NCBI GenBank assembly: GCA_943913205.1
Contig: CALTWN010000001.1
Location: forward strand, 1-58,304
Direction of reading: 5' to 3'
DNA from: an uncultured Bartonella sp.
GTDB taxonomy: Bacteria; Pseudomonadota; Alphaproteobacteria; Rhizobiales; Rhizobiaceae
Length of the DNA: 58,304 bases
Numbering within the stretch: position 1 is the first letter of the stretch; each line of letters begins with the position of its first letter. Position numbers and translations under genes: made by a program. Of this stretch, positions 45,727 through 52,573 are shown in pieces. Under the pieces are notes generated by a model, which ran no database searches, was not told the origin of the DNA, and saw only the letters and a program-made list of their open reading frames with translations.

Positions 45727-47004
45727 TTATGTACCCGCAAATGTTTGATAAATCAAAACAAAATTAAGTAGCAATATAAGTGTCGCAGAACATATAGCAA
45801 ATATATTTAAAAACCTACCATTTGCAAAATGCCCCATAAACTTTTCTGAACTAGTAAAATAACATAACACTAGCATCGGAATTGGTAGAGAAATACTTAA
45901 TATAACCTGGCTGACCACCAAAGAATCAGTAGCATTGAGTCCCATAGCAACAACAATAAAAGAAGGCACTACAGTTACAAGCCTACGTAGCCACAATGGT
46001 ATTCTAAATCCAACAAAACCTTGCATTATAATTTGACCTGCCATTGTACCTACTACAGAACTTGAAACACCCGACAGAAGTAAGGAAATCAAATATAGTG
46101 AAGCTGCAGCGCTCCCTAAAAGAGGCCATAAAGTCTTATACGCATCTTCTATTTCGGTTATAACATGTCCGCTATTATGGAAAGTACTAGCAGCCAATAT
46201 AACCATCGCCATATTAACAATACCCGCCATAGTTAGAGCAATTACAACCTCTATATTAGAATATTTTATAAGCTTTCTTTTCTGACCATCATCTAAGCTA
46301 GCAGTACGCGGCGGCATTAAACCAGAATGCAAATATATAGCATGTGGCATTACCGTTGCACCAACAATACCCACACTAAGAAATAAAGCTTCAGCATTTG
46401 CCATCTCTGGTTTAAAGCAATGCAATCCAACACTTGCCCAATCAACAGGCGCTATAAATAACTCCAATAAATAACAAGTACATATTGCTGTAACAAATGC
46501 ACCAATGGTTATTTCTATAGATCTATATCCATAACGATCAAGCATCAAAATAGCAAATGTTAATAAAGCTATTATAAACATACCAGCCATAAGAGGTAGG
46601 TGAAATAGAAGCGAAAAACCTATTGCACCACCTATAAACTCGGCCAAATCTGTTGCTATAGCAGAAATTTCGCTTATTAACCACATAGGTATAGTCAAAA
46701 TAGGTTTAAAATTATCCCTACACATTTCTGCTAAGTTTTTATTGGTTACGATTCCCAAGCGGGCAGACATAGCTTGAAACATCATTGCAATAATATTTGC
46801 AGCTAGCACAACCCATAATAAACTGTAGCCAAACTTAGACCCAGCCTCAATATTAGTTGCATAATTGCCTGGATCAACATAAGCTATAGCAGTTATTAAA
46901 GCAGGACCGGCAAATAGTAAAAATGAAAAAAATCGTTTCTTACGGCCAGCCATAAAATCATACATAGCCTCCGTATTTTTTTTACTTATATTTAATAAAC
47001 TCAT
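45727..47004 (-). CDS. mntH: Nramp-family manganese/divalent metal transporter
   Basis: 425 residues, eleven membrane spans. The family's metal-binding motif DPGN is at 44-47 (YVDPGNYATNIEAG), and the second site MPH is near 217 (ATVMPHAIYLHSG). Nramp MntH imports Mn2+ (and Fe2+) with protons across the inner membrane. Its leader contains a 15-bp tandem repeat and a 12-bp palindrome that overlaps the likely ribosome binding site, so control by metal is plausible. A strong terminator follows. It lies between rnpB and the dcw cluster where mraZ would normally be. Confidence 0.95.
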   Translation of the reverse strand: MSLLNISKKNTEAMYDFMAGRKKRFFSFLLFAGPALITAIAYVDPGNYATNIEAGSKFGYSLLWVVLAANIIAMMFQAMSARLGIVTNKNLAEMCRDNFKPILTIPMWLISEISAIATDLAEFIGGAIGFSLLFHLPLMAGMFIIALLTFAILMLDRYGYRSIEITIGAFVTAICTCYLLELFIAPVDWASVGLHCFKPEMANAEALFLSVGIVGATVMPHAIYLHSGLMPPRTASLDDGQKRKLIKYSNIEVVIALTMAGIVNMAMVILAASTFHNSGHVITEIEDAYKTLWPLLGSAAASLYLISLLLSGVSSSVVGTMAGQIIMQGFVGFRIPLWLRRLVTVVPSFIVVAMGLNATDSLVVSQVILSISLPIPMLVLCYFTSSEKFMGHFANGRFLNIFAICSATLILLLNFVLIYQTFAGT

Positions 47005-47008
47005 TGTA

Positions 47009-47020
47009 GGCTTCGAAGCC
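47009..47020. promoter_or_regulatory. 12-bp palindrome between mntH ribosome binding site and start codon
   Basis: GGCTTCGAAGCC is a perfect palindrome, five bases before the mntH ATG. On the minus strand the purine run AAAGGGG, the only ribosome-binding candidate, runs into its 5' arm, so a small hairpin there could limit translation; it could also bind a regulator as DNA. Confidence 0.35.
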
Positions 47021-47061
47021 CCTTTCTAATCACAGAGTTAACAACTTCTAAATTTAGCATA

Positions 47062-47091
47062 ATATTATAATACAAGATATTATAATACAAG
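47062..47091 (-). repeat. Two tandem copies of a 15-bp unit in the mntH promoter region
   Basis: ATATTATAATACAAG occurs at 47062-47076 and again at 47077-47091 with no mismatch. On the minus strand each copy carries TTGTAT followed by TATAAT-like sequence; the first TTGTAT and second TATAAT are 15 bases apart. It may be a promoter built by duplication or a pair of operator half-sites for a metal regulator. Confidence 0.6.
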
Positions 47092-47100
47092 CAATAAAAT

Positions 47101-47470
47101 CAGTCGGTCTATAAGCCGGGTTTTGTATAGCAAAAATTTGCCTGACAGCCATTCATCTAGTGCCTATGTCACCATAAGCCTCATGCAACCTACCCGAATA
47201 GCAAACCCAGAAAACGGTTGTGTAATATAACACATGCTATTCCTATTTGGTCTTGCTCCTGGTGGGGTTTACTTACGCCCACATCATTACTGACAGTGGC
47301 GGTGAGCTCTTACCTCACCTTTTCACCCTTACCTATTTAAAAAATAGGCGGTATATTTCTGTAGCACTTTCCCTAAGGTCACCCTTGCTGGGTGTTACCC
47401 AGCACCATTTTTCTAGGAGCCCGGACTTTCCTCACCACCACAAAGTAGCGCGGCTGTCCAACCGACTGAT
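47101..47470 (-). ncRNA. rnpB: RNase P RNA, bacterial class A
   Basis: On the minus strand the RNA opens with CAGTCGGTTGGACAGCC and contains GAGGAAAGTCCGGGCTCC, the conserved P4/CR-I core; the end AGCCCGGCTTATAGACCGACTG pairs back to the start (P1) and holds the CCGGCTTATAG block. The middle has ACAGAAA- and GGTAAG-type conserved stretches. About 370 bases, normal size. RNase P RNA trims the 5' leader of precursor tRNAs. It lies between a lytic transglycosylase and mntH; a promoter candidate is just upstream. Confidence 0.95.
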
Positions 47471-47475
47471 AAGAT

Positions 47476-47504
47476 ATTGTAATATTGCATAAAAAAAAAG
47501 TAAA
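47476..47504 (-). promoter_or_regulatory. Probable rnpB promoter
   Basis: On the minus strand TTTACT (47499-47504) and TACAAT (47476-47481) are separated by exactly 17 bases, and the -10 box ends six bases before the start of the mature RNA. The spacer is mostly the T run of the preceding gene's terminator. Confidence 0.6.
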
Positions 47505-47524
47505 GCTTCTATTTTAAAGAAGCT
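47491..47524 (-). terminator. Terminator of the lytic transglycosylase gene
   Basis: On the minus strand AGCTTCT and AGAAGCT form a seven-base-pair stem around a seven-base loop, followed by TTAC and nine consecutive T. The stem includes the last codons and stop of the transglycosylase gene, and the T tract lies inside the rnpB promoter. Confidence 0.55.
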
Positions 47525-48006
47525 AAATATGTGCGAACATGTTTGCAATAACGCTGTGAAATAGGGTTCATTTTTTTTGCGCCGTATCCAGCATTATATT
47601 TTAATATAGTTCTGCAAGTATCACCATGGCCATATTTTATAGCTTTTGCTAAATATTTAACGCCATATTTTAAGTTGGTTTCTGGATTATATAGCTCAGT
47701 TAACGGGCTTTTAAAACCAAGATTACGTGCTGTTGTGGGCATAAGTTGCATTAAACCAACTTCACCTGCAGCGCCATGCGCATTTACATTATAATTACTT
47801 TCTGTATGTATAACAGCATGTATAAGATTTACTGGAACCTTATCTTCTTTAGCTAGTTTCTTAATTATTAAATCAAAAGGACGCGGCTTTGTAACAATTT
47901 TATTTGTATCTTTTGCAACTGAATAGGCATTTGCAGCGTTTAATTGAAAAGTAAGGGCCGCAGTAGCAGCAATTACTGAGGTAGTAAGTGTTTTAATAAA
48001 TTTCAT
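47509..48006 (-). CDS. Small exported lytic transglycosylase (SLT domain)
   Basis: 165 residues. A signal peptide ends around residue 27 (LNAANA). The SLT domain then has the catalytic glutamate 69 in AVIHTESNYNVNAHGAAGEVGLMQLMP, the GLMQLMPTTARNLGF signature and, near the C-terminus, ILKYNAGYG. Lytic transglycosylases cut glycan strands with 1,6-anhydro ring formation. It is a minimal form, with only a short N-terminal extension. It precedes rnpB, in the region upstream of the dcw cluster. Its ribosome binding site AGGATA, nine bases before the ATG, can pair with TATCC 30 bases upstream. Confidence 0.93.
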   Translation of the reverse strand: MKFIKTLTTSVIAATAALTFQLNAANAYSVAKDTNKIVTKPRPFDLIIKKLAKEDKVPVNLIHAVIHTESNYNVNAHGAAGEVGLMQLMPTTARNLGFKSPLTELYNPETNLKYGVKYLAKAIKYGHGDTCRTILKYNAGYGAKKMNPISQRYCKHVRTYLASLK

Positions 48007-48012
48007 TTTGGT

Positions 48013-48050
48013 TATCCTAATATCGTTCTATATCTGTTTTCGTTAGGATA
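48013..48050 (-). promoter_or_regulatory. Inverted repeat in the transglycosylase leader that covers its ribosome binding site
   Basis: On the minus strand TATCCTAA and TTAGGATA pair over eight positions with a 22-base loop. The 3' arm holds the AGGA ribosome binding site. The arms resemble those in the bamD leader. Confidence 0.45.
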
Positions 48051-48112
48051 GTTGTACCAAAACATTTTTACAAAAAAATGCTAATTATGTGGCCGAATTG
48101 TGACCGAATGCC

Positions 48113-48139
48113 GTAATTGACTTATTATAAGTCAATTAC
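48113..48139. terminator. 12-bp hairpin at the end of the small membrane protein gene
   Basis: GTAATTGACTTA and TAAGTCAATTAC form a perfect 12-base-pair stem with a three-base loop; the stop codon at 48136-48138 is in one arm. The run of T (after AAG) is on the plus-strand side only, so as a classical terminator it would act on plus-strand transcripts; on the minus strand no T run follows. Confidence 0.5.
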
Positions 48140-48405
48140 TTAAGTTTTTTTGCTTTTTCTATAAGGGTTTGTGTTTCTTCTGAAGAAAATTGCGCATTTT
48201 TAGCAACTTTTCCAGCATCTTCTATCGCGTCTTCTATTAATTTTTTCCTACTAACTTTAGTATTATTAATTTGATGTCTTATATAATCGTTTTCTAATGT
48301 GCTAAAATTCGCTGAATAATTATTATTATTTTTTTCCCTATATATTATAAATATAATTATAATTACGGCTATCATTAGCATTACAAAGGCTATTTTCTTT
48401 TTCAA
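48136..48405 (-). CDS. Small membrane protein of unknown function
   Basis: 89 residues; I do not recognise the family. A basic start (KKK) precedes a hydrophobic segment at about residues 5-21, so the protein is probably anchored in the inner membrane with the rest outside or inside as a soluble tail of 65 residues, rich in Asn, Glu and Lys with a helical C-terminus (SRKKLIEDAIEDAGKVAKNA). The start codon appears to be TTG at 48405 with AGGA ten bases upstream; an internal ATG at codon 9 is possible but would cut the membrane segment. Its start is 17 bases from the divergent DUF2293 gene. Confidence 0.55.
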   Translation of the reverse strand: MKKKIAFVMLMIAVIIIIFIIYREKNNNNYSANFSTLENDYIRHQINNTKVSRKKLIEDAIEDAGKVAKNAQFSSEETQTLIEKAKKLK

Positions 48406-48422
48406 TTTCTAAACATCCTATA

Positions 48423-48716
48423 ATGAGCAAAAAACAAAGCAAATATATCATAAAAATTATTAGCAATATGTTTGGTGCTATACCATATTATGACGCGCAG
48501 CATATAATAATAGCAGCACAATCTCCTCATTTAAAGCATCTACCAATTTCTATTGCAACCTGGCTTTGCACTATATCTTACATAAGACATAATTATACTG
48601 ATTATGATTCCTTACTAGAACAAGGTTTCAAAAAAGAAGCTGCCCGATATTATACCAAACAACAAATAAATAATATATTACAAAAATGGCACTCTAATAA
48701 GCAACTTACCGAGTGA
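48423..48716 (+). CDS. DUF2293-domain protein
   Basis: 97 residues. The pattern of the DUF2293 family of alphaproteobacteria is visible: a basic start, IPYYDAQHII near the first quarter, then SIATWLCTISYIRHNYTDYDSLL and GFKKEAARYYTKQQINNIL. The function of this domain is not known. The gene points away from the small membrane protein with only 17 bases between starts, and its last 11 bases overlap the end of ettA on the other strand. No Shine-Dalgarno is visible upstream of the ATG. Confidence 0.72.
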   Translation: MSKKQSKYIIKIISNMFGAIPYYDAQHIIIAAQSPHLKHLPISIATWLCTISYIRHNYTDYDSLLEQGFKKEAARYYTKQQINNILQKWHSNKQLTE

Positions 48717-50355
48717 GTCTTTTATAACTTGCTCTTTTAGGATTTAAAGCTTCGGCCCCAAAACGCCTAATTTTATCTTCTTCATAATCAGCAAAATTAC
48801 CTTCAAACCATTCTACGTGACTATCACCCTCAAATGATAGAATATGCGTAGCTAACCTATCTAGAAACATACGATCGTGGCTTATGATAACAGCACAGCC
48901 AGCAAAATTTTCTAACGCATCTTCCAAAGCCGCTAAAGTTTCAGTGTCCAAATCGTTAGTTGGTTCATCCAAAAGCAATAAATTGCCACCTTCTTTTAAG
49001 AGTTTAGCTAAATGCACACGATTTCGCTGCCCGCCAGAAAGATTGCCCACAATTTGTTGTTGGTCTGCACCTTTGAAGTTAAAATTACCACAATAAGCTC
49101 TACTATTTACTTCATACTGCCCTAACTTTATTATGTCATTTCCACCAGAAATTTCTTGCCAAACTGTATTACTAGCTACTAAACTATCCCTACTTTGGTC
49201 AACATAGCTCAATGAAACAGTTTCGCCAACCTCTATTTCTCCACTATCAGGCTGCTCGCTGCCCGTTAGCATTTTAAATAAAGTTGTTTTACCAGCACCA
49301 TTCGCCCCAATAACGCCAACAATGCCACCTGCGGGCAACTTAAAACTTAAATTATCAATCAACAATCTATCGCCAAAAGCTTTAGATATGTTACTTACAT
49401 TAATAACTATTTGTCCAAGCCGTTCTGCAACAGGTATAATAATTTGCGCATCGCTTGGCGCTCGATTTTTAGCGCTTTCCACTAAGTTCTCATAAGCTTG
49501 TATACGAGCTTTAGATTTCACCTGGCGCGCTTTAGGGCTAGAGGCTATCCATTCTTGCTCACGAGCTATAGCTTTTTGTTTTGCAGCTTCTTCTCGACCT
49601 TCTTGGGCAAGTCGTTTAGCTTTAGCTTGTAAATATGAAGAGTAATTTCCTTCATAAGGTATACCATGGCCCCTATCTAATTCTAAAATCCAACTCGTTA
49701 CATTATCTAAAAAATATCTATCATGGGTAATTATTAGTACGGCACCACTATATTTTTGCAAATGCTTCTCAAGCCAAGCAGTTGTCTCAGCATCAAGGTG
49801 ATTTGTTGGCTCGTCAAGTAACAATAAATCTGGCTTTGCTAGTAATAGCTTACACAACGCTACGCGACGTTTCTCACCGCCTGATAAATTTTCAACTGAA
49901 CTTGTAGCTGGTGGGCAAGCAAGCGCTTCTAAAGCCATTTCCACTTGGCTTTCTAGGTCCCATAGATTTTGGGCATCAATAATATCTTGTAGTTTGGCCG
50001 CTTTAATGGCATTTTCATCATTATAATCTAACATAAGGTCGTTATATTCATCTATTATAGCTTTTTTACTAGCCACGCCTTCCATAACGTTTTCAAGCAC
50101 AGTTTTAGAATTATCTAATTCTGGTTCTTGCGGTAAATAACCACAAGTAGCACCTTCTGCCAACCAAGCCTCGCCTGTATATTCTTTATCAAGACCTGCC
50201 ATAATTTTTAATATAGTAGATTTACCCGCACCGTTTGGGCCTAAAATACCTATTTTAGCATCTGGATAAAAAGATAAATTTATATTTTTCAAAATAGGCT
50301 TATTACCATATGATTTACTTACTTCAGACATATGATAAATAAATTGTCTAGCCAT
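48706..50355 (-). CDS. ettA: Energy-dependent translational throttle protein EttA (ABC-F)
   Basis: 549 residues from the preferred start. Two ABC ATPase cassettes: Walker A GPNGAGKSTILKIM near residue 39 and GANGAGKTTLFKML near 350, signatures LSGGEKRRVALCKLL and LSGGQRNRVHLAKLL, Walker B LLLLDEPTNHLDA and LLLLDEPTNDLDT. Between them is the linker that reaches the ribosomal P site; the arm residues are basic and helical. There is no membrane domain. EttA gates the ribosome according to ATP:ADP ratio. I chose the ATG at 50355 because the product begins MARQFIYHMSE, the normal EttA start, with AGAGG upstream; a TTG at 50367 is in frame. Confidence 0.96.
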   Translation of the reverse strand: MARQFIYHMSEVSKSYGNKPILKNINLSFYPDAKIGILGPNGAGKSTILKIMAGLDKEYTGEAWLAEGATCGYLPQEPELDNSKTVLENVMEGVASKKAIIDEYNDLMLDYNDENAIKAAKLQDIIDAQNLWDLESQVEMALEALACPPATSSVENLSGGEKRRVALCKLLLAKPDLLLLDEPTNHLDAETTAWLEKHLQKYSGAVLIITHDRYFLDNVTSWILELDRGHGIPYEGNYSSYLQAKAKRLAQEGREEAAKQKAIAREQEWIASSPKARQVKSKARIQAYENLVESAKNRAPSDAQIIIPVAERLGQIVINVSNISKAFGDRLLIDNLSFKLPAGGIVGVIGANGAGKTTLFKMLTGSEQPDSGEIEVGETVSLSYVDQSRDSLVASNTVWQEISGGNDIIKLGQYEVNSRAYCGNFNFKGADQQQIVGNLSGGQRNRVHLAKLLKEGGNLLLLDEPTNDLDTETLAALEDALENFAGCAVIISHDRMFLDRLATHILSFEGDSHVEWFEGNFADYEEDKIRRFGAEALNPKRASYKRLTR

Positions 50356-50424
50356 TTCACCTCTCAATTACCGTTATATAATGTTACTATAAGATAAAAG
50401 ATTTAGAATCACAACAAAATACGT

Positions 50425-50889
50425 ATGCAAATTTATTTATTTAAACCTAAAAACAAAGTTATTGAGATTGAAAACTCAAGGCATATAACCTACTTATTGG
50501 ATAAAAATGGCGCCTTTATAGAGAGTGATACAAACTTACCTATTTTTGAAACATTATCTAAAAATTGTTGCTATTATATTTATGCACCTTTTCCAGTAAA
50601 TATTTTAGCAATACCACATTGCATAAAGCATAAAATAACCATAATAAGTAACCATAAATTAGACTATATTACCATATGTATTTTATTGTTTTGGTTGCGT
50701 CTAGAGCGCTATTTATCAGGCTCTGATACATATAGCCGCCTGATGAGAAAGATATTAATAGAAAAATTTGACAGGCAAAGTAATGATATGTATTTTATAC
50801 CTATAACAACTTGGATAAGTTCTTTAAAACAAGTAAAAAGAAGTTTTAATCAATGGATAACAAAGATACCCAGCAAAACTCCGCTCTAA
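50425..50889 (+). CDS. Unrecognised 154-residue protein overlapping pncA
   Basis: I do not recognise this protein. It has no signal peptide. It shows a beta-rich N-terminal half (IYLFKPKNKVIEI, CCYYIYAPFPVNILAIP, KITIISNHKLDYITI), one fairly hydrophobic stretch near residues 80-92 (TICILLFWLRL) and a basic C-terminus. The frame is open over 465 bases in an AT-rich context where chance stops are frequent, and codon choice looks like the neighbours, so it is likely real. It overlaps the start of pncA by 37 bases, so pncA translation is probably linked to it. The start region (TACGT before ATG) has no clear ribosome binding site. Confidence 0.6.
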   Translation: MQIYLFKPKNKVIEIENSRHITYLLDKNGAFIESDTNLPIFETLSKNCCYYIYAPFPVNILAIPHCIKHKITIISNHKLDYITICILLFWLRLERYLSGSDTYSRLMRKILIEKFDRQSNDMYFIPITTWISSLKQVKRSFNQWITKIPSKTPL

Positions 50890-51419
50890 TTGTTGTTGAT
50901 ATGCAAAACGACTTTATAGAAGGCGGCGCGCTAGCTGTACCCGGTAGTCTGAACGTAGTAAAACCAGTAAATAAGCTTATTGAGAGTTATGATAATATAG
51001 TTTTTACCCAAGACTGGCACCCTTCTAATCACGAAAGCTTTAAGCACACCTGGCCACCGCATTGCATTCAGGGCAGTTTTGGTTCCGAAATTCATTCTGA
51101 GATCAGCACAACAAAAGCGCAACTTATTCTGCGTAAAGGTTACAGACAACATATAGATAGCTATTCAGCCTTTTTTGAAAATGATCATATTACTCCTACA
51201 GGATTATCATCATATTTAAAAGAGAGAGAGATAAAAAATTTAATATTATGTGGCTTAGCTTTAGATTTTTGTGTAGGTTATAGTGCGCTTGATGCCGTAA
51301 AATGCGGCTTCAATGCCTCTATAATATTGAGCGCTTCAAAAGCAATAGACATGGATAGCTCACTTACTACCATGCTTGAAAAATTAAAGCAAAATAATGT
51401 AGAGCTTCTCTTAGGCTAG
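50853..51419 (+). CDS. pncA: Nicotinamidase
   Basis: 188 residues. The cysteine-hydrolase triad is complete: Asp 16 (VVDMQNDF), Lys 95 (ILRKGY) and Cys 140 (LALDFCVGYSALDA). The metal ligands are Asp 54, His 56 and His 70 in TQDWHPSNHESF and WPPHCIQGS. PncA converts nicotinamide to nicotinic acid for NAD salvage. It begins inside the preceding unrecognised gene and its stop overlaps the end of the convergent DUF475 gene by nine bases. Confidence 0.95.
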   Translation: MDNKDTQQNSALIVVDMQNDFIEGGALAVPGSLNVVKPVNKLIESYDNIVFTQDWHPSNHESFKHTWPPHCIQGSFGSEIHSEISTTKAQLILRKGYRQHIDSYSAFFENDHITPTGLSSYLKEREIKNLILCGLALDFCVGYSALDAVKCGFNASIILSASKAIDMDSSLTTMLEKLKQNNVELLLG

Positions 51420-52439
51420 TAATTTATTCTTGTAATAGGAGTGCAGCAAGCTAGTTGATATAAAAAATATACTAAATAGCCCAGCTATATAGTCTGGTAT
51501 TTCTATATTTACTTTACAATACATAATTACAGCTAAAGATAAAATCGCATAGAACGCACCATGTTCTATAAAAGAAAACCTAGCCAAGCTATTTTCTTTA
51601 ACCAGCATAATGGTTAATGAACGTACATAAAAAGCTCCAATACTTAAGCCAAGTACAATTATTACAAAATTATTTGATAGGGCAAAAGCTCCTAATACCC
51701 CATCAAACGAAAAGGTGCTATCTAATATTTCTAAATATAAAAAACTACGCCAACCCCCCAAATTTTCTGATTCTTTATTATCTAAACTAGCATTTAAAAA
51801 CTTAATGGCATAAAAACTTATAACCCCTAAAACAAAACTAAATATAAAACTACTAATTTTAGCATCTGGAATTTTACTAAAAAAATAAAAGCTTAAGGAT
51901 GCAAAGAGTAAATTAATAAGCATTGGCATCCAAGAAAAAACACTAATATAAGCTACAGGCTTTTCTAAAAAATTAATCCAATGTTCTGTTTTATCATTTG
52001 TAAAAAAAAAGCTCAGGGCCACAAGCGATAAAAAACTCGCTCCAAATACATTTAAGCTTAGATGTGCGTTATTTAAAGCCTGCATATATTGAGCGGGAGC
52101 AAACAAAGCCATATGTAATATAACAAAAATATTTTGCTTCAAAACAAACATCACAATTATAAGTGGCATAAAAATACGCATACCGAAAACAGCAATAAAA
52201 ATTCCCAAAAATAAAAATATTTTTTGCCATTTTAAGCTCATATGCTGAACAACACGCGCATTGATAATAGCGTTATCAAAAGAAAGTGATATTTCTAAAA
52301 CAGCTAAAATAAAACATTCCCATAATGCTATAATAGCGTTCGATAAGCCTCCGCCCTTACTATAGCCAGCTAAAAATGCTGCAGCAAAACCAAGAATAGT
52401 AAGGGTTACAGGGTATTTAAAATGTTTATAAATATTCAT
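51411..52439 (-). CDS. DUF475 membrane protein (TerC superfamily)
   Basis: 342 residues, about nine membrane spans. The family's acidic helix motif appears twice, as in other TerC-like proteins: EISLSFDNAIINARV near residue 48 and LEILDSTFSFDGVLGAFALS near residue 234; the paired SFDN/SFDG segments suggest an internal repeat that could form a metal pathway. DUF475 (YkoY-like) proteins are associated with manganese or tellurium resistance; the substrate is inferred. It overlaps pncA by nine bases at the 3' end and is divergent from the amino-acid permease tandem. Confidence 0.85.
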   Translation of the reverse strand: MNIYKHFKYPVTLTILGFAAAFLAGYSKGGGLSNAIIALWECFILAVLEISLSFDNAIINARVVQHMSLKWQKIFLFLGIFIAVFGMRIFMPLIIVMFVLKQNIFVILHMALFAPAQYMQALNNAHLSLNVFGASFLSLVALSFFFTNDKTEHWINFLEKPVAYISVFSWMPMLINLLFASLSFYFFSKIPDAKISSFIFSFVLGVISFYAIKFLNASLDNKESENLGGWRSFLYLEILDSTFSFDGVLGAFALSNNFVIIVLGLSIGAFYVRSLTIMLVKENSLARFSFIEHGAFYAILSLAVIMYCKVNIEIPDYIAGLFSIFFISTSLLHSYYKNKLLA

Positions 52440-52573
52440 TAATTTCTTCTTTATATTACTATATGTAACTTTAAACTTGCCAAAGGCTAGACTATTTCTT
52501 ATTATTTAGTCGTGCATAGTTTGTACAACCTATTAGAGAACCTTAATTTTAAATAATTATAAAGTAAGAGATC

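Noticed and set aside
47247..47492. An 81-codon plus-strand open frame across rnpB
   Set aside because: It lies antisense to a conserved structural RNA, has no recognisable domain, and no ribosome binding site; the RNA explains the sequence.
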